Origin: an uncultured Bacteroidales bacterium
Lineage (GTDB): Bacteria > Bacteroidota > Bacteroidia > Bacteroidales > UBA932
Reading direction: 5' to 3'
Length of the DNA: 64,000 nt
NCBI GenBank assembly: GCA_900545245.1
Contig: UQYV01000007.1
Coordinates: 29,540 to 93,539 of the forward strand
Part shown: positions 18,586-26,643 of the stretch, in pieces
Layout of the letters: each line of letters starts with the position of its first letter
Numbering within the stretch: the first letter of the stretch is position 1
Made by a program: the position numbers and the translations under genes
Notes under the pieces: model-generated
Databases searched by the model: none
Told to the model about the DNA's origin: nothing
The model's input: only the letters and a program-made list of their open reading frames with translations

Positions 18586-20820
18586 ATGATAAAGAAAAGT
18601 CTTCTCTCACTTTCAGCTTTGGTGCTGTTCGCGTTGTCCGCATGTTCTGTAAAACAGAGCGTTCCTGTCTATATGGACGAAAGCCGCGACCTCGATGAGA
18701 GGGTTGCCGACGCGCTCTCCCGAATGACAATGGAGGAAAAGGTGGCGATTCTCCACGCCCAGAGCAAATTTTCGTCTCCAGGCGTGCCGCGTCTTGGTAT
18801 TCCTGAACTCTGGTGTACCGACGGCCCTCACGGAATCCGTGCGGAAGTGAAATGGGACGAATGGAATCAGGCGGGATGGACGAATGACTCCTGCACAGCC
18901 TACCCTGCACTCACTTGTCTTGCAGCGACTTGGGACAGAGAGGCCGCCGCGCTCTACGGAAAGAGCATCGGTGAGGAGGCACGCTACCGTGAGAAGGACG
19001 TGCTGCTCGGCCCTGGCGTGAACATCTACAGGACGCCTTACAACGGAAGAAACTTCGAGTATATGGGTGAGGATCCGTTCCTTTCGGGAGAGATGTGTGT
19101 GCCTTATATTAAAGAGGTGCAGAAAAATGGGGTAGCGGTATGTCTGAAGCACTATTGCCTCAACAACCAGGAGTGTAACCGCCACATCGCGGACGTAAAA
19201 GTCTCTGACAGGGCTCTTTACGAAATCTATCTCCCGGCATTCAAAGCCGGTGTGGAGAAGGGTGGTGCATGGTCAGTTATGGCTGCCTACAACCTCTACA
19301 AAGGTCAGCACCTCTGCCACAACAAATACCTTCTCGACGATGTTCTGAAAGGGGAGTGGGCATTTGACGGGGCTGTCATCAGCGACTGGGGAGGAGCACA
19401 CGACCCCGACCAGGCTGCCGCTTACGGACTGGACCTCGAATATGGAACTTGGACAGACGGACTCTCGACCAAGGGAAAGAAGAGTTATGACAGCTATATG
19501 CTTGCAGACCCCTATCTCGAAAGACTTCGTGACGGCCGCGCTTCACTCGAAACTCTCGACGATAAGGCAGGCCGCGTGTTGAAACTCATTTTCCGCACGG
19601 CGATGAAAACAGACAAGCCGTTCGGTTCGCTCAATTCTCCGGAACATCACGCCGCAGCCCGCGCAATCGGAGCCGACGGTATCGTTCTTTTGAAAAACGA
19701 TGCGCCCGCTCAGGGAGTTAAGGTTCTTCCGGTGGAGTTGGAGTCGACAAAAAAGATACTGGTTGTCGGAGAAAACGCTCTGAAGATGATGACTGTCGGT
19801 GGAGGTTCGTCGTCGCTGAAAGTTCAGCACGAAGTTTCGCCGTTAGAGGGAATATTGGCTGCTGTGGGCGACAAGGCCGAGGTGGTTTATGAGAGGGGAT
19901 ATGTCGGAAGTGCTTCCAACGAGTATAATGGTGTGACTACGGGGCAGGACCTTTCGGATTCACGCAGCGAGGAGCAGTTGATTGAGGATGCCGTCAAGGC
20001 CGCTGCAGATGCCGACGTGGTGCTTTTCTTCGGCGGACTCAACAAGGACGGCCACCAGGACAGCGAGGGAACAGACCGCGTCTCTTATGGTCTTCCTTAT
20101 GCGCAGGACAAGGTGATTGAGGCTCTCTCAGCGGTCAATCCGCGCCTTGTGGTTTGTCTTGTCAGCGGAAACGCAGTCGCAATGCCGTGGGTAGAGTCAG
20201 TCCCTGCGATTCTTCAGTGCTGGTTCGGCGGTTCGCAGGCCGGAAACTCCATCGCTGACGTGGTCTTCGGCACTGTCAACCCAAGCGGAAAACTTCCGTT
20301 CACTTTCCCTGTAAAGATTGAGGATTCCCCTGCGCACGCACTCGGAGTCTACAGCTGCGGTGCGGATGTGAATTATGCTGAGGGTATCTATGTGGGCTAC
20401 CGCTGGTTTGAGGCGAAGGGCATCAAGCCTCTTTTCGCCTTCGGTCACGGATTGAGCTACACGGAGTTTGAGTACAGCGATTTCAAGGCGAGCAGAACTG
20501 TCTCTGCCGGTGGTGTGTTGAAGGCTTCGGTGAAAGTGAAGAATGTAGGTTCCCGTGAGGGTAAGGAAGTCGTGCAACTCTATGTCGGTGAGCATAATCC
20601 TGTCCTTGACCGTCCGGTGAAGGAACTCAAGGCGTTCGACAAGGTGAGCCTCGCTCCGGGAGAGACAAAGACGGTGTCGTTCGAGATTCCGGCTTCCGGC
20701 CTCGCCTACTTCAACGAGGAGAAACACGAGTGGGTTCTTGATTCCGCTCACGATTTTACGGTGTATTTTGCGGCAGCATCTGACGATGTGCGCGGGACCG
20801 TTAATTTTATGACGAAATAG
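18586..20820 (+). CDS. GH3-family beta-glycosidase lipoprotein
   Basis: This 744-residue protein has its lipobox at LSAC (Cys 20). Motifs are LWCTDGPHGIRAE (about residues 75-87), GPGVNIYRTPYNGRNFEYMGEDP (in two parts from 142), CLKHYCLNNQE (186-196) and the nucleophile loop AVISDWGG with D267. The second domain and a fibronectin III-like C-terminal domain (KVKNVGSREGKEVVQLYVGE) complete the GH3 layout. It differs clearly in the active-site loops from the other two GH3 proteins here, so the specificities probably differ. The phosphatase gene starts 9 bases downstream, implying one transcript. Confidence 0.93.
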   Translation: MIKKSLLSLSALVLFALSACSVKQSVPVYMDESRDLDERVADALSRMTMEEKVAILHAQSKFSSPGVPRLGIPELWCTDGPHGIRAEVKWDEWNQAGWTNDSCTAYPALTCLAATWDREAAALYGKSIGEEARYREKDVLLGPGVNIYRTPYNGRNFEYMGEDPFLSGEMCVPYIKEVQKNGVAVCLKHYCLNNQECNRHIADVKVSDRALYEIYLPAFKAGVEKGGAWSVMAAYNLYKGQHLCHNKYLLDDVLKGEWAFDGAVISDWGGAHDPDQAAAYGLDLEYGTWTDGLSTKGKKSYDSYMLADPYLERLRDGRASLETLDDKAGRVLKLIFRTAMKTDKPFGSLNSPEHHAAARAIGADGIVLLKNDAPAQGVKVLPVELESTKKILVVGENALKMMTVGGGSSSLKVQHEVSPLEGILAAVGDKAEVVYERGYVGSASNEYNGVTTGQDLSDSRSEEQLIEDAVKAAADADVVLFFGGLNKDGHQDSEGTDRVSYGLPYAQDKVIEALSAVNPRLVVCLVSGNAVAMPWVESVPAILQCWFGGSQAGNSIADVVFGTVNPSGKLPFTFPVKIEDSPAHALGVYSCGADVNYAEGIYVGYRWFEAKGIKPLFAFGHGLSYTEFEYSDFKASRTVSAGGVLKASVKVKNVGSREGKEVVQLYVGEHNPVLDRPVKELKAFDKVSLAPGETKTVSFEIPASGLAYFNEEKHEWVLDSAHDFTVYFAAASDDVRGTVNFMTK

Positions 20821-20829
20821 CGTCCGGTT

Positions 20830-22131
20830 ATGAGACTGAAAAAATATGTTGTCATTACGGCGGCCATGACTATGGGCTGCTGTCTTGCCTCTTTTGCCCA
20901 GTCGCCTGAGCACAGGCAGGAAGTCATGGCGCTTCTGAAGGAAGACCCTACGAGAAGCGTCAATCTTCACCACAATTATGAGGCGCCGTCGAAGATTGTC
21001 GACACCCCGGCTCCAAAGGGCTACAAGCCTTTTTATGTCAGTCACTACGGCCGACACGGAAGCCGTTACCACTACACCTACAGTTATATGGACAAACCCC
21101 TCGCGGTCTTCGACAGTCTTGACTCCAGGGGACTTCTCACTGAAGAGGGGCAGGCAGTTCGCAACGACATCCGCTTCCTTCGCAAAGAACACGAGGGACA
21201 GCTCGGCTACCTCACTCACAAGGGAGCCGCCCAACATCAGGAAATTGCCGCCCGCCTTTGCAGGCGTTGCCCGGAACTTTTCCATCAGAAAGACCGCAGG
21301 GAAGTATTCTGCGCGTCGACTGAAATCCAGCGTTGCATCCAAAGTATGGCAAATTTTTGCGTACAACTTTCCCGCGAGAACCCGGGACTCGACATCACTA
21401 TGGATGCAGGGGAGCGCTTCAAAAAATATCTTTGCAACGACGAGGGCGTTCCTCGCATAGGGAAGAGGGAAATTGCCATTATGGACTCTGTGCTCAATGC
21501 GAATCTCAATCCCGAGAGGCTTTTGAAAGCCTGGACAAAAGACCCTGGTGAGGCAGTCAAATATATGAAAAACGGCGACGCCTGCGCTTTCTTCTACGAT
21601 GTCATCTGGGCCGGCAGCACCGGTCAGTGTCTTAATGTCGAAGACCCATACATCTACCGTCATTTCACTCCCGAGGAACTCTACGCCCTTTGGGCCTACA
21701 ACGACGTCCGCTACTATCACTATATGAATTCAAGTGTAGAAAACCATCGCACGAGAGACCTTATCGGTAAAAGAATCCTCAGAGACATTGTCGAAAAGGC
21801 AGATGAGGCAGTCCGGGGGAACAATCGCGTTGCGGATTTGCGTTTCGGACACGATTCGGGTCTTGGCCCTCTATTCAGCATAATGCGTGTCAAGGGAATG
21901 GAAGAGGAGCGCAAGATGGCGGAAGCAATCGACGGCGTCTGGTATGGTTTCCGCGATATGCCGATGGCTTCCAACCTCCAGATGATTTTCTACCGCAACA
22001 GGAAGGGCGATGTCCTCGTGAAGCTTCTCCGCAACGAGGTCGAGACCACCATTCCGGCACTCCGCTCCGTCTCAGGCCCGTATTACCGATGGGACGACCT
22101 GAGAGGCTATCTGTTGGAACTTGTCAAATAA
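20830..22131 (+). CDS. Histidine phosphatase, clade 2 (MINPP/phytase-like)
   Basis: This 433-residue protein has a signal peptide (cleavage after SFAQ near residue 24). SHYGRHGSRY (about 71-80) contains the RHGxR catalytic motif with H76 as the phospho-acceptor. The proton-donor pair H341-D342 appears in RFGHDSGLGPL. This is the layout of multiple inositol polyphosphate phosphatases and phytases, including those secreted by gut Bacteroides. Substrates could be plant phytate or other phosphate esters; the sequence does not decide. It follows a GH3 gene by 9 bases and precedes GH43, so it is co-expressed with glycan enzymes. That arrangement suits plant material as the nutrient source. Confidence 0.88.
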   Translation: MRLKKYVVITAAMTMGCCLASFAQSPEHRQEVMALLKEDPTRSVNLHHNYEAPSKIVDTPAPKGYKPFYVSHYGRHGSRYHYTYSYMDKPLAVFDSLDSRGLLTEEGQAVRNDIRFLRKEHEGQLGYLTHKGAAQHQEIAARLCRRCPELFHQKDRREVFCASTEIQRCIQSMANFCVQLSRENPGLDITMDAGERFKKYLCNDEGVPRIGKREIAIMDSVLNANLNPERLLKAWTKDPGEAVKYMKNGDACAFFYDVIWAGSTGQCLNVEDPYIYRHFTPEELYALWAYNDVRYYHYMNSSVENHRTRDLIGKRILRDIVEKADEAVRGNNRVADLRFGHDSGLGPLFSIMRVKGMEEERKMAEAIDGVWYGFRDMPMASNLQMIFYRNRKGDVLVKLLRNEVETTIPALRSVSGPYYRWDDLRGYLLELVK

Positions 22132-22143
22132 TCAACATAGGTA

Positions 22144-22186
22144 ACTGAAAGTGGCTGATTCCAACAGCGGTTTCAGCCACTTTAGT
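22144..22186 (+). terminator. Hairpin after the phosphatase gene
   Basis: AAAGTGGCTGA (22148-22158) pairs perfectly with TCAGCCACTTT (22173-22183), extendable by ACT/AGT with one bulge. The 3' arm ends in TTT but no longer T tract follows, so it may be a partial terminator or processing site ahead of the GH43 gene. Confidence 0.6.
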
Positions 22187-22199
22187 AAACACAAAATGT

Positions 22200-23153
22200 A
22201 TGAAATTCAGAAAAATTCTATTATTCGCGGCAATCTCTTTTATCGTAGCACCCGCCTGTGCACCGAAAACAACGGAATGGACGGGATGGACAAACCCGCT
22301 TTTCGAGGGGCAGTATGCCGACCCTGAGGGGATAATGATTGGAGATGAACTGTGGATATATCCCACAACATCGCATCCTTTTGAGCAGCAGCTCTATATG
22401 GACGCCTTCTCCTCCAAAGACCTCAAGACATGGACCAAGCACAGCAACATCATCACCAACAAAGAGATAAGCTGGCTCCAGAAGGCTCTCTGGGCACCCG
22501 CAATCGTGCATAAAGACGGAAAGTTCTTCCTTTTCTTCGCGTGCAACGATGTTTATGAAGGAGACACGGGCGGCATAGGTGTAGCTGTGTCGGACAAACC
22601 CGAAGGCCCTTTTCGCGACCTTCTCGGCAAACCGCTCCTGAACGACATCGTCAACGGTGCCCAGCCTATCGACCAGTTTGTCTATCAGGACCCGGCATCC
22701 GGTGACTGGCTGATGTTCTACGGCGGTTGGGGGCACTGCAATCTCGTCAGGCTCGCGGATGATTTCAAATCCATTGTCCCGTTCGAAGACGGAAGTCTGT
22801 TCCGGGAGGTTACGCCTGAGGGTTATGTAGAAGGACCGTTTATGATCCAGCGTGACGGAAAGTTCTATTTTATGTGGAGCGAGGGACAATGGCGCGCGGA
22901 CAACTACTGTGTCGCCTACTCCATTTCCGACACTCCATACGGCCCGTTTGAAAGAATAGGAACCATTCTGGAAAGTGACCCGGAACACGGAACAGGTGCC
23001 GGACATCACAGCGTAGTGCGACGTGGCGATGATTTCTACATCATCTACCACCGCCATCCGCTCGGCTCCACCGACGGAGACAACCGCGTGGTCTGCATCG
23101 ACCGTCTCGAATTTGACGAAAACGGCCTCATCCTTCCGGTGAAGATGTCCTGA
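22200..23153 (+). CDS. GH43-family arabinosidase/xylosidase-like lipoprotein
   Basis: This 317-residue protein has a lipobox ending PAC (Cys 20). It is a single five-bladed propeller with the three GH43 acidic residues in context: D41 in GQYADPEG (base), D158 in QPIDQFVY (pKa modulator) and E211 in GYVEGPFM (acid). Family enzymes act on alpha-L-arabinose, beta-xylose or beta-galactose linkages by inversion. At this length there is no extra binding domain. It is the last gene of the plus-strand GH3-phosphatase-GH43 run. A 64-bp repeat begins 4 bases after its stop. Confidence 0.9.
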   Translation: MKFRKILLFAAISFIVAPACAPKTTEWTGWTNPLFEGQYADPEGIMIGDELWIYPTTSHPFEQQLYMDAFSSKDLKTWTKHSNIITNKEISWLQKALWAPAIVHKDGKFFLFFACNDVYEGDTGGIGVAVSDKPEGPFRDLLGKPLLNDIVNGAQPIDQFVYQDPASGDWLMFYGGWGHCNLVRLADDFKSIVPFEDGSLFREVTPEGYVEGPFMIQRDGKFYFMWSEGQWRADNYCVAYSISDTPYGPFERIGTILESDPEHGTGAGHHSVVRRGDDFYIIYHRHPLGSTDGDNRVVCIDRLEFDENGLILPVKMS

Positions 23154-23157
23154 TTTC

Positions 23158-23221
23158 GGCAAAGTATCACAATGAAACTTCGCCAAATGCCGCTAAAAAC
23201 AGTGTCATTTGGCGAAGTTTG
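23158..23221 (+). repeat. 64-bp direct repeat, copy A (downstream of the ATPase gene)
   Basis: This copy matches 24715-24778 in 62 of 64 positions. It contains a perfect 14-bp inverted repeat, AAACTTCGCCAAAT (23175-23188) with ATTTGGCGAAGTTT (23207-23220). It lies between the GH43 stop (4 bases away) and the ATPase stop codon (1 base away). Confidence 0.92.
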
Positions 23222-23222
23222 C

Positions 23223-24671
23223 TTAAACTGACATCAGTTGCTCCGCTGTAATCACGTTCTGAACTATCCCTGAGTATTTGTTCTGTTTCAGAGCGTATGT
23301 TGTTATCAGAGTGAGATGTATGGCTTTTTTTGTCTTGGACTCTTCATAGAGCCTTTGTTTTCTGTTCCTGAGCTTTTCTTCCTCGTCTTTGTCTATGACA
23401 TATTCCGTTTCGGAGAATTTCAGTTCACATAGATTCATTATTCTGTCATCCCTGTCAATCAGGAGGTCAATCTGTGCTCCGCGGTTGCCGTCATTTCCGG
23501 GAAATATGCAGCAGGATGTTTCCGTATAGACTCCAGAAATTCCCAAAGCGTTCTTAATCTGTGGAATATGGTTGAAGCACAGGTTTTCGAATGCAAGTCC
23601 TCGCCAGGATTTCAGTTCTGAAGTATTCTCAAACCTGGACCAATATCCGTCTCCTTTGACCTTCTTCCCGTCTGAAAATTTCAAGTAAAACAATATGAAG
23701 TTGTCCGTCAGTCTGTATCTCATTTCCCGCGTATTCGAAACCAACGGACGGTAGGATGTTATGAAATCGCTTTCTTCCAATGCCTTCAGAATGGTTGTCA
23801 GCCCACCTCCGGATTTGATGCCGGTCTCCGAAGCTATTTCCCCTCTTGTGTACCCGATGCGTCTTCTGCTCAAAAGCCGTACTGCCTTGATGTAATTCTC
23901 AGGATGCTTGAATAGGGACCCCATCAGGCGGTCGAACTCGTTTGCAAGCCGGCTGTCCTTATTGAAAAATAGCAAGTCTATGTTGGCGGCAAGGCTGAGG
24001 TCTTTTCTCAGCATATTCATATAATAAGGTATTCCGCCCAGTATCATATAACACTGAATTATATCGTAAAGGCTGAACTCAATGTTCCTGTATGTCAGAA
24101 ATTCCGAACATTCGGCGACAGTCATCGGGTGAAGGTGTATCTCGCTCGTCACGCGTCCGTACAGCCCGCCTTTATTGTTCATCAGATTTTCCATTATCCA
24201 CGATGTCGCCGAGCCGCATACAATAAGCATAAAATCGTCTCTGGAAGACCCCCAGCTGTTCCAAAAATGCTCGAAGGCTGGGATGAAACCGGACTTCTGC
24301 ACATCAAGCCATGGTAACTCATCCAAAAATACAACCATTCTTGTGCCGTCCGCCTTTTTCTCTAACAAGGCCTCCAGACGGGAGAATGCCTCTATCCAGC
24401 TTGCCGGAGGCAATGTGTTGTCGTCCCCGTATTTGACCAAAGAGACTTGAAAATTGATAAGCTGCTGTTTGTTGAGCTGTTCTGGAGAAATGTCCTCATA
24501 CGGAGATAGTGCCGTGTGAAAAAACGCGAAGTTGTCCCGAAAGAATTGTCTTATCAGAAATGTCTTTCCAACCCGTCGCCTTCCATATACTACGGTAAAT
24601 TCCGGATGTTTGTCTTCATACAGTCTCTTCAGGTCATCCTGTTCCTTTCTTCGTGCAATAATTTCGCTCAT
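23223..24671 (-). CDS. AAA-type ATPase with C-terminal PD-(D/E)XK nuclease-like (DUF234) domain
   Basis: This 482-residue protein has Walker A GRRRVGKT at residues 30-37 and Walker B VVFLDELPW at 113-121. A sensor-like CGSATSWI (152-159) and a winged-helix part (about 265-330, ILKALEESDFI) follow. The C-terminus carries E362, D402 in AQIDLLID and E416-L-K418, the pattern of a PD-(D/E)XK nuclease fold. This is the architecture of the archaeal-type ATPase/DUF234 family, which occurs in many copies in Bacteroidota and has no settled function. The frame continues upstream into the repeat to 24743, but the promoter lies in that extension, so the ATG at 24671 is chosen. The gene is bracketed by 64-bp direct repeats, as if it were a mobile or amplified unit. 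Confidence 0.88.
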   Translation of the reverse strand: MSEIIARRKEQDDLKRLYEDKHPEFTVVYGRRRVGKTFLIRQFFRDNFAFFHTALSPYEDISPEQLNKQQLINFQVSLVKYGDDNTLPPASWIEAFSRLEALLEKKADGTRMVVFLDELPWLDVQKSGFIPAFEHFWNSWGSSRDDFMLIVCGSATSWIMENLMNNKGGLYGRVTSEIHLHPMTVAECSEFLTYRNIEFSLYDIIQCYMILGGIPYYMNMLRKDLSLAANIDLLFFNKDSRLANEFDRLMGSLFKHPENYIKAVRLLSRRRIGYTRGEIASETGIKSGGGLTTILKALEESDFITSYRPLVSNTREMRYRLTDNFILFYLKFSDGKKVKGDGYWSRFENTSELKSWRGLAFENLCFNHIPQIKNALGISGVYTETSCCIFPGNDGNRGAQIDLLIDRDDRIMNLCELKFSETEYVIDKDEEEKLRNRKQRLYEESKTKKAIHLTLITTYALKQNKYSGIVQNVITAEQLMSV

Positions 24672-24689
24672 AATGGTCAAACTTTGCCA

Positions 24690-24720
24690 CAAAGGTATAA
24701 AAAATACTCTGTTTGGCAAA
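24690..24720 (-). promoter_or_regulatory. Promoter of the ATPase gene, -33 box supplied by repeat B
   Basis: On the minus strand TACCTTTG (24690-24697) has TTTG (24717-24720) exactly 19 bases upstream. The -33 box is inside the 64-bp repeat and the -7 box is outside it. The predicted leader to the ATG at 24671 is only about 12-15 bases. Confidence 0.85.
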
Positions 24721-24778
24721 GTATCACAATGAAACTTCGCCAAATACCGCTAAAAATAGTGTCATTTGGCGAAGTTTG
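24715..24778 (+). repeat. 64-bp direct repeat, copy B (upstream of the ATPase gene)
   Basis: This is a direct copy of 23158-23221 with two substitutions, and the 14-bp inverted repeat (24732-24745 with 24764-24777) is intact. It begins 44 bases upstream of the ATPase start codon. Confidence 0.92.
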
Positions 24779-24858
24779 TTATTGTTGAGAATCGTTACTA
24801 GGTTCTGCTTGAGTTTGAGAACCGCTATGTCGTCCTCGAATATGTCAGAATGAGGGAG

Positions 24859-26598
24859 CTATTTGTTGTACCCTTTCGCAGTGAGGAACTCCCAAATGCG
24901 GTCGAGGTGGGTGTAGCTTCCCGTGCCTGGAGAGCAGCTGCGCTGAAAACAGTGTCCGCGCAGAGCGAGGGTGTGGAGCTCTGACTGAATGCCCATCGCC
25001 CTCATCTTCTCCCAGCATTTCACTGAGTTCATCGAGGCCCAACCGTCTGCGTCGCCGTGAATGAACAGCATCGGAGCCGTCTTGAGGTCGAAACTGAATT
25101 CCGGGACAAGAACTGCATCGTCTTCATTTCCACCGCCGGTGTTGTTTCGGTCGATTCCGTCGGTGAGCGCGTATGCCGGGTAGATACCGATTCCCCACTG
25201 GACACTGCAGGAGAGTTTGTCGATGTCATCCTTTGGAAGATAGGATTTATGGAGGGACGATGTCACGCCCATAAGCGTGAGGTGTCCGCCGGCCGAGCTG
25301 CCCATAATTCCGATTCTGTCCGGGTCAAGCCCCCTCGAAGCAGCCTCGCTGCGGACAATCTTTATCGTGCGTTGGAGGTCTTCCCACGCCGTGGTGTGCT
25401 TGGACAGGCCTTCCGGACGCGGTGTGCGGTATTTGAGAGTGACTACCGTCATTCCCTTGCTGTTGAGGTAGCGGCGAGCCGGCGCAACTTCGAATCCGTT
25501 AGGGTCGTTGCCCTGATACGAACCTCCGGAGTAGATGATTTGAATGGCTGTGGTCGTGAGCTTCGCCGGGATGTGCCACTCAATATAAGGCGTGCACTGT
25601 TTCTCCTGCTCATTTGGCATCATTCCCTCCGGCCATACATTCTCTCTTATAAGCTCGGCCCTGTCCTCGTCGGAAGAATACACGTCCATAATCGGCACTT
25701 CAGCGGGCACCGGCCCCATATAGCCCATCTGCCTCATAAATTCCACAGCACGGTCGAAACCAAATGCGCCGTGTCCCTTGTCCGGATAGAGATGAAGTTC
25801 CGCCGGAATATTCATACGACGCAACTGCCTGTAGACCAGAGTGGAAGCCGTTGGGGTGTAGGGATCCAATCCGCCGTGGTGCAGACTCATCGGGCAGGTT
25901 TTTTCGTCGAACTTAAAGACAGAACTGAGCCTTACGTCAGTCCCGTAGCCTTCCCGTGTGGCAGGAGTGCCGGTTTCCCCGTCCGTTGTGGCGTATGCCG
26001 GAGCGTTGACAATCGCCCAGTTTATGTGGCAAGGAATGCTGTCCAGCGCATCCACCGGCTCATAAGCCTTTGTCTGTGAGGATGTTCCAAGAAGCAGCGC
26101 AAGGTGTGAACCTGCCGACATTGAGATTGTTCCGATTTTCTCCGGGTCGAAGCCACGCTTTTCCGCGTCTTTGCGAACCATACGGACAGCCCTCTGCCCG
26201 TCTTCCCAGGCCGTCTGCCAGATAGGGAGACCCGTCGGCCGCGGGGTGCGATAGACAAAATTCACGCACTGGAAGCCGAGCGCGGTCAGTTTTTCCGCCC
26301 AACCGGCCACAAGTTTCACGTCGCAGCAGCTGTTATAACCTCCTCCTGAAATGAGAATCATACAGGCGCCGTTGCGCACATCCGCCTTCGGGGCGTCGTA
26401 CCATTCAATGTAGGCCGTACGATGTTTGTCTGCCTTGAATCCCTTCTGGGCGGCCTCGTCCGTCATCGCGGCAATCTGATTTTCCTGCCTGTGAGGCATC
26501 TTACCCTTCGGCCAAACCGCTACTCTTTCGCCAGCAAAGGCAAGTGAAGAAAAGAGCAAGAAGGCGGCAAGAGCCGATGCAATGCAATTGTGTTTCAT
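24859..26598 (-). CDS. Secreted tandem alpha/beta-hydrolase (carbohydrate-esterase-like)
   Basis: This 579-residue protein has a signal peptide ending near residue 22 (SLAFAG) and two homologous alpha/beta-hydrolase domains of about 270 residues each. Domain 1 has an oxyanion-type ISGGGY (83-88), nucleophile S161 in ISMSAGSH, D245 and H276 in KGHGAF. Domain 2 has YSGGSY (356-361), nucleophile S435 in GSSAGGH, an Asp in HGDADGW (516 or 518) and H549. Both triads look intact. The relatives are BD-FAE/acetyl-xylan-type esterases that remove acetyl or other acyl groups from glycans. Two active domains in one chain are unusual. It follows the 26644 gene by 45 bases on the same strand. The exact ester substrate is unknown. 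Confidence 0.85.
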   Translation of the reverse strand: MKHNCIASALAAFLLFSSLAFAGERVAVWPKGKMPHRQENQIAAMTDEAAQKGFKADKHRTAYIEWYDAPKADVRNGACMILISGGGYNSCCDVKLVAGWAEKLTALGFQCVNFVYRTPRPTGLPIWQTAWEDGQRAVRMVRKDAEKRGFDPEKIGTISMSAGSHLALLLGTSSQTKAYEPVDALDSIPCHINWAIVNAPAYATTDGETGTPATREGYGTDVRLSSVFKFDEKTCPMSLHHGGLDPYTPTASTLVYRQLRRMNIPAELHLYPDKGHGAFGFDRAVEFMRQMGYMGPVPAEVPIMDVYSSDEDRAELIRENVWPEGMMPNEQEKQCTPYIEWHIPAKLTTTAIQIIYSGGSYQGNDPNGFEVAPARRYLNSKGMTVVTLKYRTPRPEGLSKHTTAWEDLQRTIKIVRSEAASRGLDPDRIGIMGSSAGGHLTLMGVTSSLHKSYLPKDDIDKLSCSVQWGIGIYPAYALTDGIDRNNTGGGNEDDAVLVPEFSFDLKTAPMLFIHGDADGWASMNSVKCWEKMRAMGIQSELHTLALRGHCFQRSCSPGTGSYTHLDRIWEFLTAKGYNK

Positions 26599-26643
26599 AA
26601 AAAGTTGTTTTTAGTGTATTTATCTTTTATTTCTTCTGTACTG

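Noticed and set aside
20197..21720. 507-codon open frame opposite the GH3 and phosphatase genes
   Set aside because: It spans two well-supported genes on the other strand, has no signal or motif, and is explained by codon bias.
22221..23186. 321-codon frame opposite GH43 starting inside repeat A
   Set aside because: Its first ten residues (MAKFHCDTLP) are just the translated repeat and are the same as in the false N-terminal extension of the ATPase.
24672..24743. N-terminal extension of the ATPase into repeat B
   Set aside because: The -7 box and most of the -33 region lie within or beyond it, and the conserved family start is at MSEIIARRKEQ.
25057..26079. 340-codon frame opposite the tandem esterase
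   Set aside because: The sense strand encodes two intact catalytic triads; the antisense product has no family features.
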